Assembly: GCA_016800925.1 (NCBI GenBank)
Contig: JABCPU010000149.1
Coordinates: 1-64,000 of the forward strand
Reading direction: 5' to 3'
Source: Suillus spraguei
Taxonomy: Eukaryota; Basidiomycota; Agaricomycetes; Boletales; Suillaceae
Length of the DNA stretch: 64,000 nucleotides
Shown here: piece after piece, positions 13,346 to 25,954 of the stretch
Layout of the letters: each line of letters begins with the position of its first letter
How positions within the stretch are numbered: the stretch's first letter is position 1
Notes under the pieces: generated by a model
The model's input: the letters and a program-made list of their open reading frames with translations, nothing else
Database searches by the model: none
Told to the model about the DNA's origin: nothing
Made by a program: the position numbers and the translations under genes

Positions 13346-13675
13346 TGAGGTCAGGTTTGGTAATAGGCTAAGGTTGTGCTGTATTGCTGGGGAGCCATGA
13401 TTTGCTTGTGCTGAGTCTTATACAATTTGCTGCCGAATACGCCGCCCTGCACCATACCAAAAAAAATACCAAGAGAAAAACTAGTTATTTTTTTTTTCAG
13501 TCCTTAGGGGCAAACCATATCGTTGAAAAATTTTTCTCTTTGGTTGGTATTTTTTTTTTGGTATGGTGCAGGGCGGCGTATTCGGCAGCAAAATTGTATA
13601 AGACTCAGCACAAGCAAATCATGGTTCCCCAGCAATACAGCACAACCTTAGCCCTATCTACCAAACCTGACCTCA
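13346..13675. promoter_or_regulatory. Shared divergent upstream region of the two helicase genes
   Basis: The two start codons (13345 on minus, 13676 on plus) are only 330 bp apart across the palindrome centre. Each gene's own upstream arm sequence is about 135-145 bp before the unpaired ~50 bp. Any promoter must therefore be symmetric and shared, or lie in this short segment. Notable content is poly-A/poly-T tracts at 13459-13466, 13485-13497 and 13550-13560. No specific operator was recognised. Confidence 0.5.
13481..13530. other. Unpaired centre of the palindrome
   Basis: About 50 bp lie between the inner ends of the arms, starting CTAGTTATTTTTTTTTTC and ending CGTTGAAAAA. It does not pair with itself. 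The adjoining arm ends are A-rich on the left and T-rich on the right, and differ by a small CCAA insertion on the right. Confidence 0.8.
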
Positions 13676-16600
13676 ATGTCTGATAACCCTCTTGTATGTC
13701 ATTGCCTGGCTGTGAGGATGCTCCTCCATTGGCAAATTTCGCCGCTGCCCGCAGGCATCGTCACCGCATACCACGGCGTCCCAGTCCCCTTTGATTATGA
13801 AGGCTGCCAGTACATCGTGGCCCACTCCAATAATTGTTACACCTGCCCATTGCCTGACTGCGGCAAACTTTTCAAACAACGCGACAGTATAGAAGTTCAT
13901 ATTATCTCTGATCATGGCATCGCCGCTGATATAAAAATTTTTGCAACTCCTCCAAGTGAGCATTGCATGACGTTCAGTATCGCCTTGTCTTTGTATTGAT
14001 TCCAGCTATTTTCTAGTTGGAAACGCCGTCGTGCACGTTCCTGTACCAGCTGCCTCAAGCACTCAGGGGGTTAGAGTGTTAGGTGAGAGCAATGGATCCC
14101 TCTTATCAAGCAAACGGGCACTCACAGGGAATGCTTTTGTCCCGCTTTACAGTCACCGGCGCCGCTGCAGATTCAGACAGGGTGTGTCTCGCGCCTTCGA
14201 CGGACTACTTGAAGTCCAATGAAGTCCTGGATGCACTGGGCGTTTGCATGCATACCGCGCTTAATATTCTCATCTGTTATGCCTGCGGCGTGGCATTGAC
14301 TACTGAGATGGTGGCAGGCCATAGAAAAAATCACCACCATTCTTATAAGGCACGTTCATCACTTGTCCCATGAATCTTTCTCTGAACAAATATCACCCTA
14401 GGTGGCATCCTCAGATCTGGAAGCTTTCTTGCATTTCTGCTCCAAGTCCAATGTGCATGCAAAACCGGAGCAGGTCAAGTTGCCAGTTCCTGGAGGACCC
14501 CCCGTCCAGTTCTTAGCAGACCCAGTCAAAGGTGTAGCCTGTACGGCATCTCCTGAATGTACGTATTGCGTCAAGGATGAGGAGACCATGCAAAAACACG
14601 GTAGGAAAAAAACATGCAGCCAGCGTTTTGGGCGAGGTTCAGTACCGTCCTTGCCTCATCCAGCGTCTCTTCACCGGAGTAGGGAATGCATATTTCGAGA
14701 TCGGCCAGAACGCTGTCTCAGCCATTAAACCTGACTTGAAAGCCGCCCTTCAGACCAAGTTCTTAGCTGCGCGTGATGTCCCATTGGTCATTCCACCAAA
14801 TACTGAACGAGAGAGGACTCCCCTTGTTCGCTGCATGGGGTGGGATAAATTCTCACCCGACGTCCGTATGAATCCAACCCAGGGACGGGCGGCCGACCAA
14901 ATCAAGAACAAACATTCTCCAGAGGAGCACGGCGGTCTTCTCACCCGTCTTGCCGCAGCTATCAAAGACCACATGGCCAAAGCATCTAGTATCTTGGATG
15001 GTCACCCGCACAAGTTGACCCTCTCAAAAGTCCTCTTGTATGGTGACGCCATACCCCGAGACCAGTGAGTAGTCGCATCTTAGCTGCATCGCATCTTCGT
15101 TGATGCCACTGAAATTTTCAGTGACAATCATTGGAAGCCTGTGTCAGATGACAACAGCGAATATCCTAACTTCATGATCCAAGTCATGAGGGGCATCATT
15201 CGCATCCACCTCGGATTTCCATTGGAGTTCACATTCGCACTTTCAGCTCTGCAAACCGAGCATATTGAGAGCCTCCTAGCTGTTCTGAGAGATGACTCGA
15301 GCACGCCCCGGAAGAGGATGATCGCCTACCATGAGCTGGCATGGTCCCTGGTCGATACTGACCCAGCCCAATGCGTCACTGATCGATGGGCAAACCCAAT
15401 TCAGAGAGCTGTTTGGCTGAGGGCCCTTCGAGTAGATGGTAATTTCGCAGATCCTGCCTCTTTTACCCCAGACCTTGCAAAATTCAAGTACCTTTGCAAC
15501 GCAACCTCGCTCCTAGAAGCACTCTTGGATAAAGACAAGGATACTGATTCTGTGCATGCGGATGACTATGAGTGAGCTTGTCTCGTGCTATTCAGTTTAT
15601 TTCTACTGCTCACTTGCATCGCCAGCCGCGTCGCTCGAATTCATCAGCGTGCCCTCCGTCTCGGTCCTCCCACCACTTTCAACTTTCTCTACGAGATGCA
15701 GCAGTTCGCATCTTCACTTGCCTTTAATCAAACAAAGGAACCGAACGTCTACGTCGATCCTGATGTCGAATCTATCACCATTGGCACTCAAACCATGCAT
15801 ATGGAAAAGCTTCGAGACGGCATTCAGTGGATCCTGAGGGACTTGAAAGTTCGCTATTCTACCCTCACGCTCGACAACGTCATGTTGAAGCGCGTGCCGG
15901 ATCATGTCAAGGATGACCACACCAATGGCACGCGAGGTTATTCATTTCTGTCGGAAGAGCCTTTCTATGACAATCGACACTCTCTTTTCTTCTTCTTGGT
16001 GAAATCCTACGACCTTGCTATGGTCGACAATGAAGGTCGCATAGCTTGGAACATCCCTGGAATAAAGGAGCTCCTGAAGCGCACATCCAGGCTCTGGGAG
16101 CCCATTTATCATTTGCTGTATATGACGACTCATATTTCCTGTCGCGGAACGCAATTCATCGATCATCAGGTGTGCAATGCGGACAGGCATCGCAACCTCT
16201 TCGTAGGGGGCAAGGAAATGTTTATTCTGACTGCTTACAGCAAGAAGACTGGCATCACTGATCGAGACTCCTGCACCCCTGGATTCGTGCCAAAAGACGT
16301 GGCTTTCTGGGTCCTTGAAATGCTGGGAGGGGGATTACGAACGGCTGAAGCCATCTTGGCCGGCGTTGCATATGGCGAGGAAGCCGAGCATCTCTACAAA
16401 ACGTGAGTAACGCGTATCATCCTTAGCCCGCGACATCTTTCTCACTGCGTGGCTGGCATTGCAGCTACCTCTGCGTTGGAGAAGGGGGGAGAATCACTGC
16501 AGCCAAGTTTTCCGAGAGTCTCCAACAATGGAATCAAGACTATTTCGGCTGTAGATGGGGGTTGAGAGATTTTCGACAAGGCGCGATTACGATGGGCGCG

Positions 16601-19600
16601 AGTTCATCGCTCCCAACGATTCTTATGACGAAGCTGATGGCATCCTTGCTGAGTCCGCCGACCACTCCACCACTGTCGACCACAGCCACTATGCCGTCGT
16701 TCAAGGAGGCGTCCCTCGGCTATCGAATAACAGCATGTGCAAGCACAGATGGCTGGGCGATCAGTGGCATAGCTTGCTTGGTCTTGGTCCCTTTCCTCCT
16801 CCAGAAGCAATCCGAATGAGCAAGAGAAACGGTGCAAATGGGACAACCTTTCGGTCCACGTCTGCCCAGCTCATGGAAACCATGAAAACGTATCTTGACT
16901 CGTATTTTCGCAACGAGTTCCAAGAAACCCTCAAGGACTCGATCTCTGTCGTCCTTCACGATCAATTGGCCGCCAACCATCCATGTAGGGCTGGAAAAGG
17001 TCAGCACCGGTAGCTTCTTTCGACTGATCATCTATCTCATATGATTTTTGCAGATTCTCCGGCCCATGGCCATTCATCAAAAGGTGCAACTGGGGTGCTG
17101 AAAGCAGCAGTAAGTAAAAGCTCATGCCATCCAAGCCATGACTTGATGCGTTTTTTTTTAGACATCACGTCTACTATGGGGCTCTCGCCGCCTGCGAGCG
17201 GTTTTATAGAATGTGGCAGTATGCTGTTGAGCTCACCACTGCCAGCCTCGTCCATTCGAAGCATCTCCCCTTGCAAATCCATGGATGACCTTATATTTCC
17301 GATGATCGATGAGGTCAAAATGATGCCCACTCTTGACCGAAAGGGGAAGGGTAAGGCATGTGAGCCTCTTCCCTCCGCCGCCAAAGCTGGTCCATCAGAC
17401 AAAGAAGCAGGGCTGATGGCATGGACGAGCCAAAGTCCTCCAGCATATCCATATCCCCAATCCCAGATCGCAAGGGAAAGGGTAGGGCATATGAACCCGG
17501 CCAGCCTGTCCCGTCCAATTCCAAAGTCGTTCCCTCCAGAAAAAGAGGCAGGGCTGATAGCGTATACGAGCCCAAGTCCTCCAGCATTTCCCCCATCGTA
17601 GACCGCAAAAGGAGGATGGACGCCAATAGAACAAGTCAGCCTCAAGCATCAGCAAGTGGAATCGACGATCATCCCGTTGTCCAGCCGAAGTCCTCCATGG
17701 AATCAAAGTCTAGTGCAGGTCCAGTAGTGACCCGTGCACATCGGAAGCATATACCAGCAGATCCGCATGAGATGGAAGACGAGGAGAAGGAGCAATCCAG
17801 GAACCTCAAGCGTCTCCGTCGACATGAGACCTCCGAGGATGAAAAGGTGGACTTGGACGTCATCAGCATCTCGAGCGACGAGGATGGTCCCTCAGGTTTA
17901 TTCTCGAGCACAGACGACTTTCACCTTTCGAGCGATGACAACTTTATAGTCCACGACAGTAGTCGACCTTCTTCACCACCTGCTGCGGTTCAGGAGATGA
18001 GAGAACAAATACGAGAGGCGATCAGATACCTTAGGAAGGATCCCACTGCGAAGGAAATGAGCCACGCGCAGATGGACGCTCTGGTCACAGTCATGACGGA
18101 ACCTCGCGACCTCATGGTCACTATGAAGACAGGCGGCGGAAAAAGCATGTTGTGGATGGTTCCCTCAGCGCTGGACGACGATATCAAATCCTTTGTTGTA
18201 TGCCCTTTCGTCGCGTTGCTTGAAGAGCAGTACGCCAAAGCCATTAGTACTGGACTGCGCTGCCACAATTACTCACACTCCAAAGACGTGCCAGACAATG
18301 TTCAGCTTCTTTTTGTTCAGGTCGAACATTGCTCGACCGAGAGATTCGCTAGGTAAGGTCTGAGGTCTCATATCATGCAGCTGCTCATGGATCTGCGACA
18401 GCTTGCTGGTGTCGCCCCTCAGAAAAAAGTTCAAGAAGGTCTTCGTGGACGAGTTTCATGATATCATCAACTGCCATCCCAATCGTAAAATAAAATGGAA
18501 GGGTCTAGCAGAACAATTCAGTAAGATGAACATTCAGATCGTCCTCTTGTCCGCTACCATGCCTCCCCACCGCTTCGAACTCTTTATCAAGCCATTTGGC
18601 ATCAAGGCCAAAGACCTCGTCAAGATCAGGTCGTCGACAAACCGTCCGGAGATTGGAATGCACGTCATACCCGTCCACCCCATCGCAGCAAGACAGTCTC
18701 TGAGTCGCCTGGTCCTCGCTTTGAGACAGCGCCTGGAGGAAGAAGAACGCATGCTGGTATTCTTCTACTCACAAACTGATGCAGAAACCTTTGCAGATCA
18801 GCACAGGTTCGCGGTTTATCATAGCGAGCTGTGGCAGGCTGGAAATACCAAGGCTTTCAATCTCGACTTATGGGACAGAGGAGAATCAAAGGTTATGGCG
18901 TGCACCACTGCTTTCGCCCAGGGCATAGACAGATCCAACGTCCGATACGTGGTCATCTTTAGGCCAGCATATGGACTCATAGTCAACAACCAGATGATGG
19001 GTCGCGCAGGTCGAGATGGAAGGGAGTCTCATGTCTTTTTTGTCACTGATGCCAATCAGATAGTGACCTTCCGTGGAGTAAGAGGGGGTCAGGAGCAATG
19101 TCTGGAAGAATTGCACGACATGGTACATGGCAACGAATGTCGGCGATACACTACCATGGTCTGCATGGATGGGATGGATTTCGCGACCCGTTGCACTGAA
19201 AATCCTCCCAGTGTCCCCTGCGACATATGTGATCCCAACAGCCCCATGCAACAATTTGCAATGGAGGCCATCGAGACTCCGTTCGAACCTCTTCCTGTGC
19301 TGGCCAATGCCTCCAACGCAGGCGCCAATGTCTTGCAGACAGCTCCTCCTGCATTAGTTCAAGCTTCGTTGTTGCAACAGACCATCCCAGGTGTCGCTGT
19401 GAGTCTGACAGTCAGTGTCTCATCAGTCTCCCATTGAATCCATGATAGGAGCCTGGGTCTTCACATCCTCAAGCTTCCTCCCAAGGCAGTAGCGCCATGT
19501 ACGACGACCCCAACTCCCTGATAACCCCTTCTCAAGCTCTGGTTCTTGATGCTATGGAAGCCATTCATCAGCCTGTGAGTCGCTTCCAGGCAAAGAACTC

Positions 19601-20352
19601 TGCCTAAGCTCATGGTCTACATTTTATAGCGAGCTTCGACATCGCAGGGCGACAACCCCTTCATGGTATGACTCTGTTCCCTTCGCCATCTGATGTCGCT
19701 TTACTGATGGATCCGACAGTCCGCATCACAACCATCCGCATCCACCTCCTCAAGGGTGGAATTACCGCCTCCTTCCTCCCTTCCTGATTCCCGCACGTTT
19801 GCACATAGAGCAGGTCGGGTGAATCAAGCGTCCATGAGCCGTCTGGCAAAGACCTCGCGCCTCAACAAGTACATGCAAGTGCTCAAAGGCAATTGCCCTT
19901 ATCATTTTGGAAGGAGTGCAAGACTGGTCTCGGAGGCCAGCGACTTTAATTGCCCTGACATGAATGCCATCTGCATGAACGAGTACTACCTCTTCAAGGG
20001 ATCATTCTCTTTTGCTCGTTTCACTTATTGCTTCCAATGTTGTTTGCCGCAGTCCAGGAACCGCAACGGCGAGCAGCCAGCATGTCATTCCGACTATATA
20101 TACAAGAAAGGATCGCCATGCCCTTTCGCTGGATTCATATTCAAGGTGGTCTATTGCATGTGGAAACAAGAGAAATTCAGGAATCTGCTGATACAGGACG
20201 TTGCTGGAGGAGCAACGTTGTCCACCATAGATGAGTTTGCAGCTTGGGCAGTTCAGGAGCACGAGGCAGAAGGGAAATACAACAACTGTTTGGAGGCCTT
20301 CCTTTGGTTTTGTGGCGAGCTCGAGAAGGCAAGGCCCGATGTTTTTATTTGA
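13676..20352 (+). pseudogene. RecQ-type telomere-linked-like helicase, right-arm copy (frame-broken)
   Basis: Predicted DNA-unwinding ATPase, estimated at about 1,700 aa over ~13 exons. Exon 1 (13676-13955) encodes a C2H2 finger YTCPLPDCGKLF...H-x4-H preceded by a second Cys/His motif. CYACG...H...H and CTYC...H follow, an arrangement like the fungal OrsD (DUF3505) domain often joined to RecQ helicases. The central conserved region is 15080-17000. A Ser/Pro linker holds repeated DRKGKG(R/K)A and PSR-R-RAD blocks. The helicase core is 17990-19200: TGGGKS (18130), PFVALLEEQ, DEFHD (18450), LLSATMPP, VFFYSQ, AFAQGIDRSNVRY, QMMGRAGRDGR (18995). A Cys-rich tail CDICDP and a conserved C-terminal domain (19730-20352, with CPYHFG, CFQCC) follow. 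Indels break the frame in exon 1, near 14605 (A7 versus A6), 14990-15050, 16597 and 17397, whereas 15080-15570 and 15610-16400 are intact. DEFH replaces the usual RecQ DEAH. Confidence 0.8.
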
Positions 20353-21889
20353 TGCAGGCGACGTGAGTCTTGTTCTATCTCGGGTCGAGAGTAGCATCTC
20401 TGATGAAAGCCAACCTTGACTGGGTCTAGTTTTGGTTTTGATGCTGGACTGGCGATAGAGACTGCATTTTACTTTACTGTCTTCAATCATGCTGGCCACT
20501 TCTTTGTATTTATTTATTTTCAAGTGGTAAATCACATACGAGACGCTAAAGTAGGATGTCGTATTGAACAGGAATAGACTTAGAGGGGCGAGTACCACAG
20601 CTCTGAGAGAGGATGATGGTCTCAATATGAAAAGTAAATTTTTTGGCCAAGGAGGCTTGCCTTTGAGATGAGAACGCTAAAGATTGCCGATGTGCTGAGA
20701 GGCTATTGCTGGTGTTTATGCCACGAGCAAGCGAGCTTCTCGGAGATGCTGCAAGTGCATAGGACTGTCTTGTTTGTGAGACGCGGCTCCTGTGGGGGCA
20801 GTCGTGAAAAAGAGTTCCTCAGGGGAGGCGTGGTGAAGACATATTGTGATTTGGATCTGATGAATCAGAGTCTTTCAGGCATGGCTCTATATGGCTGTGA
20901 TTTGAAAATGACGGATTTATGCTCATGATCACTCTGTCTTGCGTGCCCTTGCCTTATTTGCTGCATCCATCAATGACAATGTTCACCAAAAAGCTGCTAA
21001 AGTCCCATGGAGCGTGGTCTTACATTCTCATCAGCTGTGTGTTGAGTTGCACGCAAGTCTCGGACACATTCTGCAAAGTAACACCAACTGAGGTTTTACA
21101 GTGAACCGGCTGACAGACGCATAGCTTACTCTTACAGAAAAATTCCTACTTATATATGCCAGCCAACGCTAAAATTATGCTGCCGACGCCCGGTAATATT
21201 GCACCATCTAACCCGAAGATTCTTGATAAGTGTCGAGCTCGTACCTCGACCCCTGATATCCAACTCTGTGACCAGGATATGCATTCTAGTTTCACTCGCT
21301 CGCTCGCTAGCCGCTGTAACAGACAAACTCAGGCTGACCTTGAAACAGTAGTTTTTGCATAGTGTCTCTTACTTAGGCTTTCCTTACCTTAGGTCCGCAT
21401 TTTGGCTGAGCACATAAGAACCTTACCTTGCACCTGTCTTTACACCACTTCACTACCTACCAGTAGCAGTCTGAGACTTACTGTTTGAATAATGATTTTA
21501 CTCCTCTGAGCTCTGAGCCTTGGACCAGAAACCCTTGGGTTGAATAGCAGCTAGGCAGCATTCAACATATATCTGCACCCCAGCAGAGTTGTGTTACCCA
21601 CACCACCTCCAGGGTCACCCACGTCCTGAGAACGTCAAGTGTATCATCCAATGGCGGCTCATTTTGGTCATTGGGGGTACTAATTTTTCTAAGATACAAA
21701 CATTGAGTTTGGCGTATACATAAAATTGCACTGCAGTTATGAGCACAGTCAGTTAGATGCAGGTAGCGACTAACCACGCTAATGACCCATGAGAAGATTG
21801 AATTACTTCGAATCCAGGCCGGACGGCTGTAAGACAAAGCCAGTTATCGTCTTAGTTGGGGCAGGGACGCAGCATATAGATAGAATGAC
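20353..21889. other. Right arm distal segment, no gene seen
   Basis: Mirror of 5146-6667. Short open frames only; none resembles a known family and none is better preserved than the surrounding DNA. Confidence 0.6.
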
Positions 21890-22078
21890 AGCAGGGACGC
21901 TTTCCTTTTGAGAGCAGGGACGCTTTCCTTTTGCGAGCAGGGACGGGGACGCTTTCCTTTTGAGAGCAGGGACGCTTTCCTTTTGCGAGCAGGGACGCTT
22001 TCCTTTTGCGAGCAGGGACGGGGACGCTTTCCTTTTGAGAGCAGGGACGCTTTCCTTTTGAGAGCAGGGACGGTGATG
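21890..22078. repeat. Tandem repeat at outer end of right arm, 7 units
   Basis: Mirror of the 4935-5145 array: seven CTTTCCTTTTG(A/C)GAGCAG units with GGGACG or GGGACGGGGACG linkers. The order of variants matches the left arm except for one missing unit. Confidence 0.9.
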
Positions 22079-22230
22079 TAAGGAATTTTCATTTTAAAAA
22101 AAAAAATGGCGGATGGGAAATAAGAAGCAGGGACGCTTGCCTTTAAAGGCAGGAGCAGGGACGGGGACGGCTAGACCCCTGCAGCCGGAGAAACAGATAG
22201 ATAGAGTCTGCACAGCCCGGGACATAAACA

Positions 22231-22422
22231 TAGGGACTTGGTGTGCATGCACTGTTCTGACAGAAGTATCTATAATTGCAGAATTCTGTGATGAGCAAAT
22301 GTGTAAATACTTGTTAATGGGCCACTGTGGCCCATTAACAAATATTTACACATTTGCTCATCACAGAATTCTGCAATTATAGATACTTCTGTCAGAACAG
22401 TGCATGCACACCAAGTCCCCTA
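22231..22422. mobile_element. Fold-back MITE, ~190 bp, TA-flanked
   Basis: The interval 22233-22419 is an almost perfect palindrome centred on the single T at 22326 (GGGCCAC-T-GTGGCCC). The outer ends read GGGACTTGGTGTGCATGCAC and its complement. Only one internal mismatch was noticed (TACTTG versus TATTTG in mirrored positions). Both ends are bordered by TA (22231-22232 and 22421-22422), as expected for a TA target-site duplication used by Tc1/mariner-type elements. The left end has three Gs after TA and the right has four. It has no coding capacity and sits 27 bp outside the giant palindrome. Confidence 0.85.
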
Positions 22423-22429
22423 GTCCCAC

Positions 22430-22779
22430 TTCCAATTGCTTCTCATTACATGTATACTTCACCAAGCTCCTGTATGATATGTTAGTTGCTGAGGTTCCTT
22501 AGGCTCTCTACATTCTCCTGAAGCGCCCCAACTCCGCCAACTAGCTCTGACATAAGAGCAATTTTCGCCAGAGTTGTGGTTGTTGTTATCAGCATTGATC
22601 TCTTGGGTAAGCAGCCTATCAGCAGTGAGAAAGTCCCAGCTTATGCATGCATTGTGGGTTGTCGTTCCTGCCTCTCTTAAGGTGGGCTCTGTGGGCAGGA
22701 AACAGACTTCAAATATACCCTCCAACGTATCCCCGCTGGTTTCCATGCGGTGATAAAGACCAACGGTGCTGAATGGCTG
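22430..22779. other. Segment between MITE and SEC23 break point
   Basis: The minus frame of the SEC23 remnant stays open for about 100 codons here but no longer resembles SEC23. No other gene, repeat or structured element was recognised. Confidence 0.5.
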
Positions 22780-24430
<1,651 letters not shown>

Positions 24431-25107
24431 GTTTTGAAGGTTATCATTTGTTGGAATCTGACGCAGCCGAGAGGGAAGAAGAGGACATGGCCGAAGAATC
24501 CGAGAAGTTAGGCACGAGGGGGAGAAGCTGAGAAGCGTGGTCCGAGCGCAAGCCACATTTGGCCAATGGGATGCGGCGCGCTGACGTCGGTCAAGCCACT
24601 TGAATATATGTCAACGAGTTATGTCTAATTTTTCGTCTCTTTTTCACTTACTATATAGTCCAGCGCGGTAGCGTAGAAACATCTCAGTTCTTCTTCCAGA
24701 GACTGAGATGTAAGTCTGTAGATTCTCGTATGTCAGCGTCAACTGACCAAAAGCATAGCGTACCTTGTCTTTATAGGTACTTTGCACGTTAATAGAGTTC
24801 TTCTTCCAGAGACTGAGATCGTACCTTGTCTTTATAGCTCTCTTCCTGCCCGTGCGCTCGCCTGTGATCACCACATCATTTGTGCTGATCGATCGCGCAA
24901 AAGGCCGTCTCCAGGAGTTGCACCATGTGGTTCCAAGCCGATGAATCGCGAGCCAACAAACCTTGAAACTTCTTCTTTTCAATAAGCTGCGATGATGAAC
25001 TCACACATCTAATGGGACACGAAGCCCTACTCCTGTCGGCTGGAGCATCCAGGCAGGAGTAGAGGACACATTGCCAATACTGAACAGATCCACAGGCATA
25101 GGCGGAA
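24431..25107. other. Intergenic segment with a local duplication
   Basis: No gene is seen. GTTCTTCTTCCAGAGACTGA occurs twice, near 24688 and 24800. Each is associated with TACCTTGTCTTTATAG (near 24760 and 24820), so a segment of about 100 bp has been tandemly duplicated. Confidence 0.5.
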
Positions 25108-25704
25108 TTAATCATCGTGTTCTTTGAAGAAGGCCTGATACTTACGTAAAATATAGGATGGTTGCAAGACTTGAACACTTTTGGATGTTGCAACAGCGAG
25201 AAGGCTGCCATTTGGTGAGTACCGGACGTAGTACACTGAATGATCGCACACAATGGTATCACCCAGCTGTGTCCAGGTGCTTGTGCTCCAGAGCTTCAAA
25301 TCTTGGTCAAGCGAACTAGTTGTGAGTACCGCATGATTGGGAGAAAAGTTCAATGAGAGTATCTGTTTGGAGTGAGCCATAATAACACGGGTAAGTTGGC
25401 AGGTATCTCCTAGTTTCCAGGATATGAGGTTTCCGTCGTCATCCCCACTTTCAATCCATTGCCCGTCTCGTGAGGCCGCCACAGCTCTCACGCCAGCACT
25501 ATGCCCTGACATTGCCGCCTGGGTAGTACCGTCTTTGATGTTGCAAAGGCGAACTGTTTTGTCTCCTGACCCGGTCACCATCCGCAGCCCGTCCGGTAAA
25601 ACTGTGCATGCGAAAATGGAGCCTTGTGCACAACAATCTGAAGCTCCTAGCATGATCAAAGCTATGAGTATCAAAGATGGGTCGGAGGTCGTGACTGTGG
25701 GCAT
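25108..25704 (-). CDS. WD40-repeat protein (short or fragment)
   Basis: The frame contains at least three WD40 blades: VLPDGLRMVTGSGDKTVRLCNI, SRDGQWIESGDDDGNLISWKL and FSPNHAVLTTSSLDQDLKLWS. A fourth begins with YSPNGSLLAVATSKSVQV. WD40 repeats form a beta-propeller for protein contacts; no enzymatic domain is visible. At about 198 aa it is too short for a seven-blade propeller. The C-terminal frame runs through a likely donor (CGTAAGT near 25145), so more exons may follow towards 24980. A short intron near 25610-25660 is also possible because GHTD-type sequence is interrupted there. It may be a fragment of one of the WD40 expansions common in Agaricomycetes. Confidence 0.6.
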   Translation of the reverse strand: MPTVTTSDPSLILIALIMLGASDCCAQGSIFACTVLPDGLRMVTGSGDKTVRLCNIKDGTTQAAMSGHSAGVRAVAASRDGQWIESGDDDGNLISWKLGDTCQLTRVIMAHSKQILSLNFSPNHAVLTTSSLDQDLKLWSTSTWTQLGDTIVCDHSVYYVRYSPNGSLLAVATSKSVQVLQPSYILRKYQAFFKEHDD

Positions 25705-25954
25705 CTATCCATAACCCGTGGGTAGTACGACTGCAAGGTGCTTAAGGTTTTGAGTCAGGGATGATGTCTATGGTTGTATACAAACTGGAACCACATGTAG
25801 GTGAAAGGGCATGAAGATAAGTGATTCATCGCCTATTATGAGGAATTGCGGGATAGCCTTGAAGAATATACAGAAAGTGACATGACAAATAAGTAATATC
25901 TTTTCAAAACGACCCTCTCGCTTTTCGGTCAATCGGGATCGGAGTTTCCAAGCA

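Larger units (their letters stand above)
4803..22204. repeat. 17.4 kb palindrome (inverted repeat of helicase unit)
   Basis: The sequence from 4803 to about 13480 reappears as its reverse complement from about 13531 to 22204. The outer ends match as CTATCTATCTGTTTCTCCGG at 4803 and its complement ending at 22204; the inner ends match at GCCGCCCTGCACCATACC. Arm lengths are about 8678 and 8674 bp. Divergence is mostly single-base indels, often in homopolymers, with few substitutions. Each arm carries one complete helicase gene running outward, about 1.5 kb of non-coding DNA, and an outer 23-29 bp tandem repeat. No target-site duplication is visible at the two outer borders. It could be a real fold-back duplication near a chromosome end or an assembly join of two copies; the unpaired centre is not obviously an adapter. 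Confidence 0.93.

Noticed and set aside
13441..13580. Missed long-read adapter as the cause of the palindrome
   Set aside because: The ~50 bp centre does not look like the hairpin adapter known to me. The arms differ by indels and repeat-unit number. Not fully excluded without reads.
4803..22204. Helitron or other rolling-circle element
   Set aside because: The helicase has RecQ motifs (QMMGRAGRDGR), not PIF1-type. No Rep nuclease motif or hairpin-CTRR end was seen.
22113..22382. 89-aa frame across the MITE
   Set aside because: Spans a perfect palindrome and the palindrome border; no coding signal.
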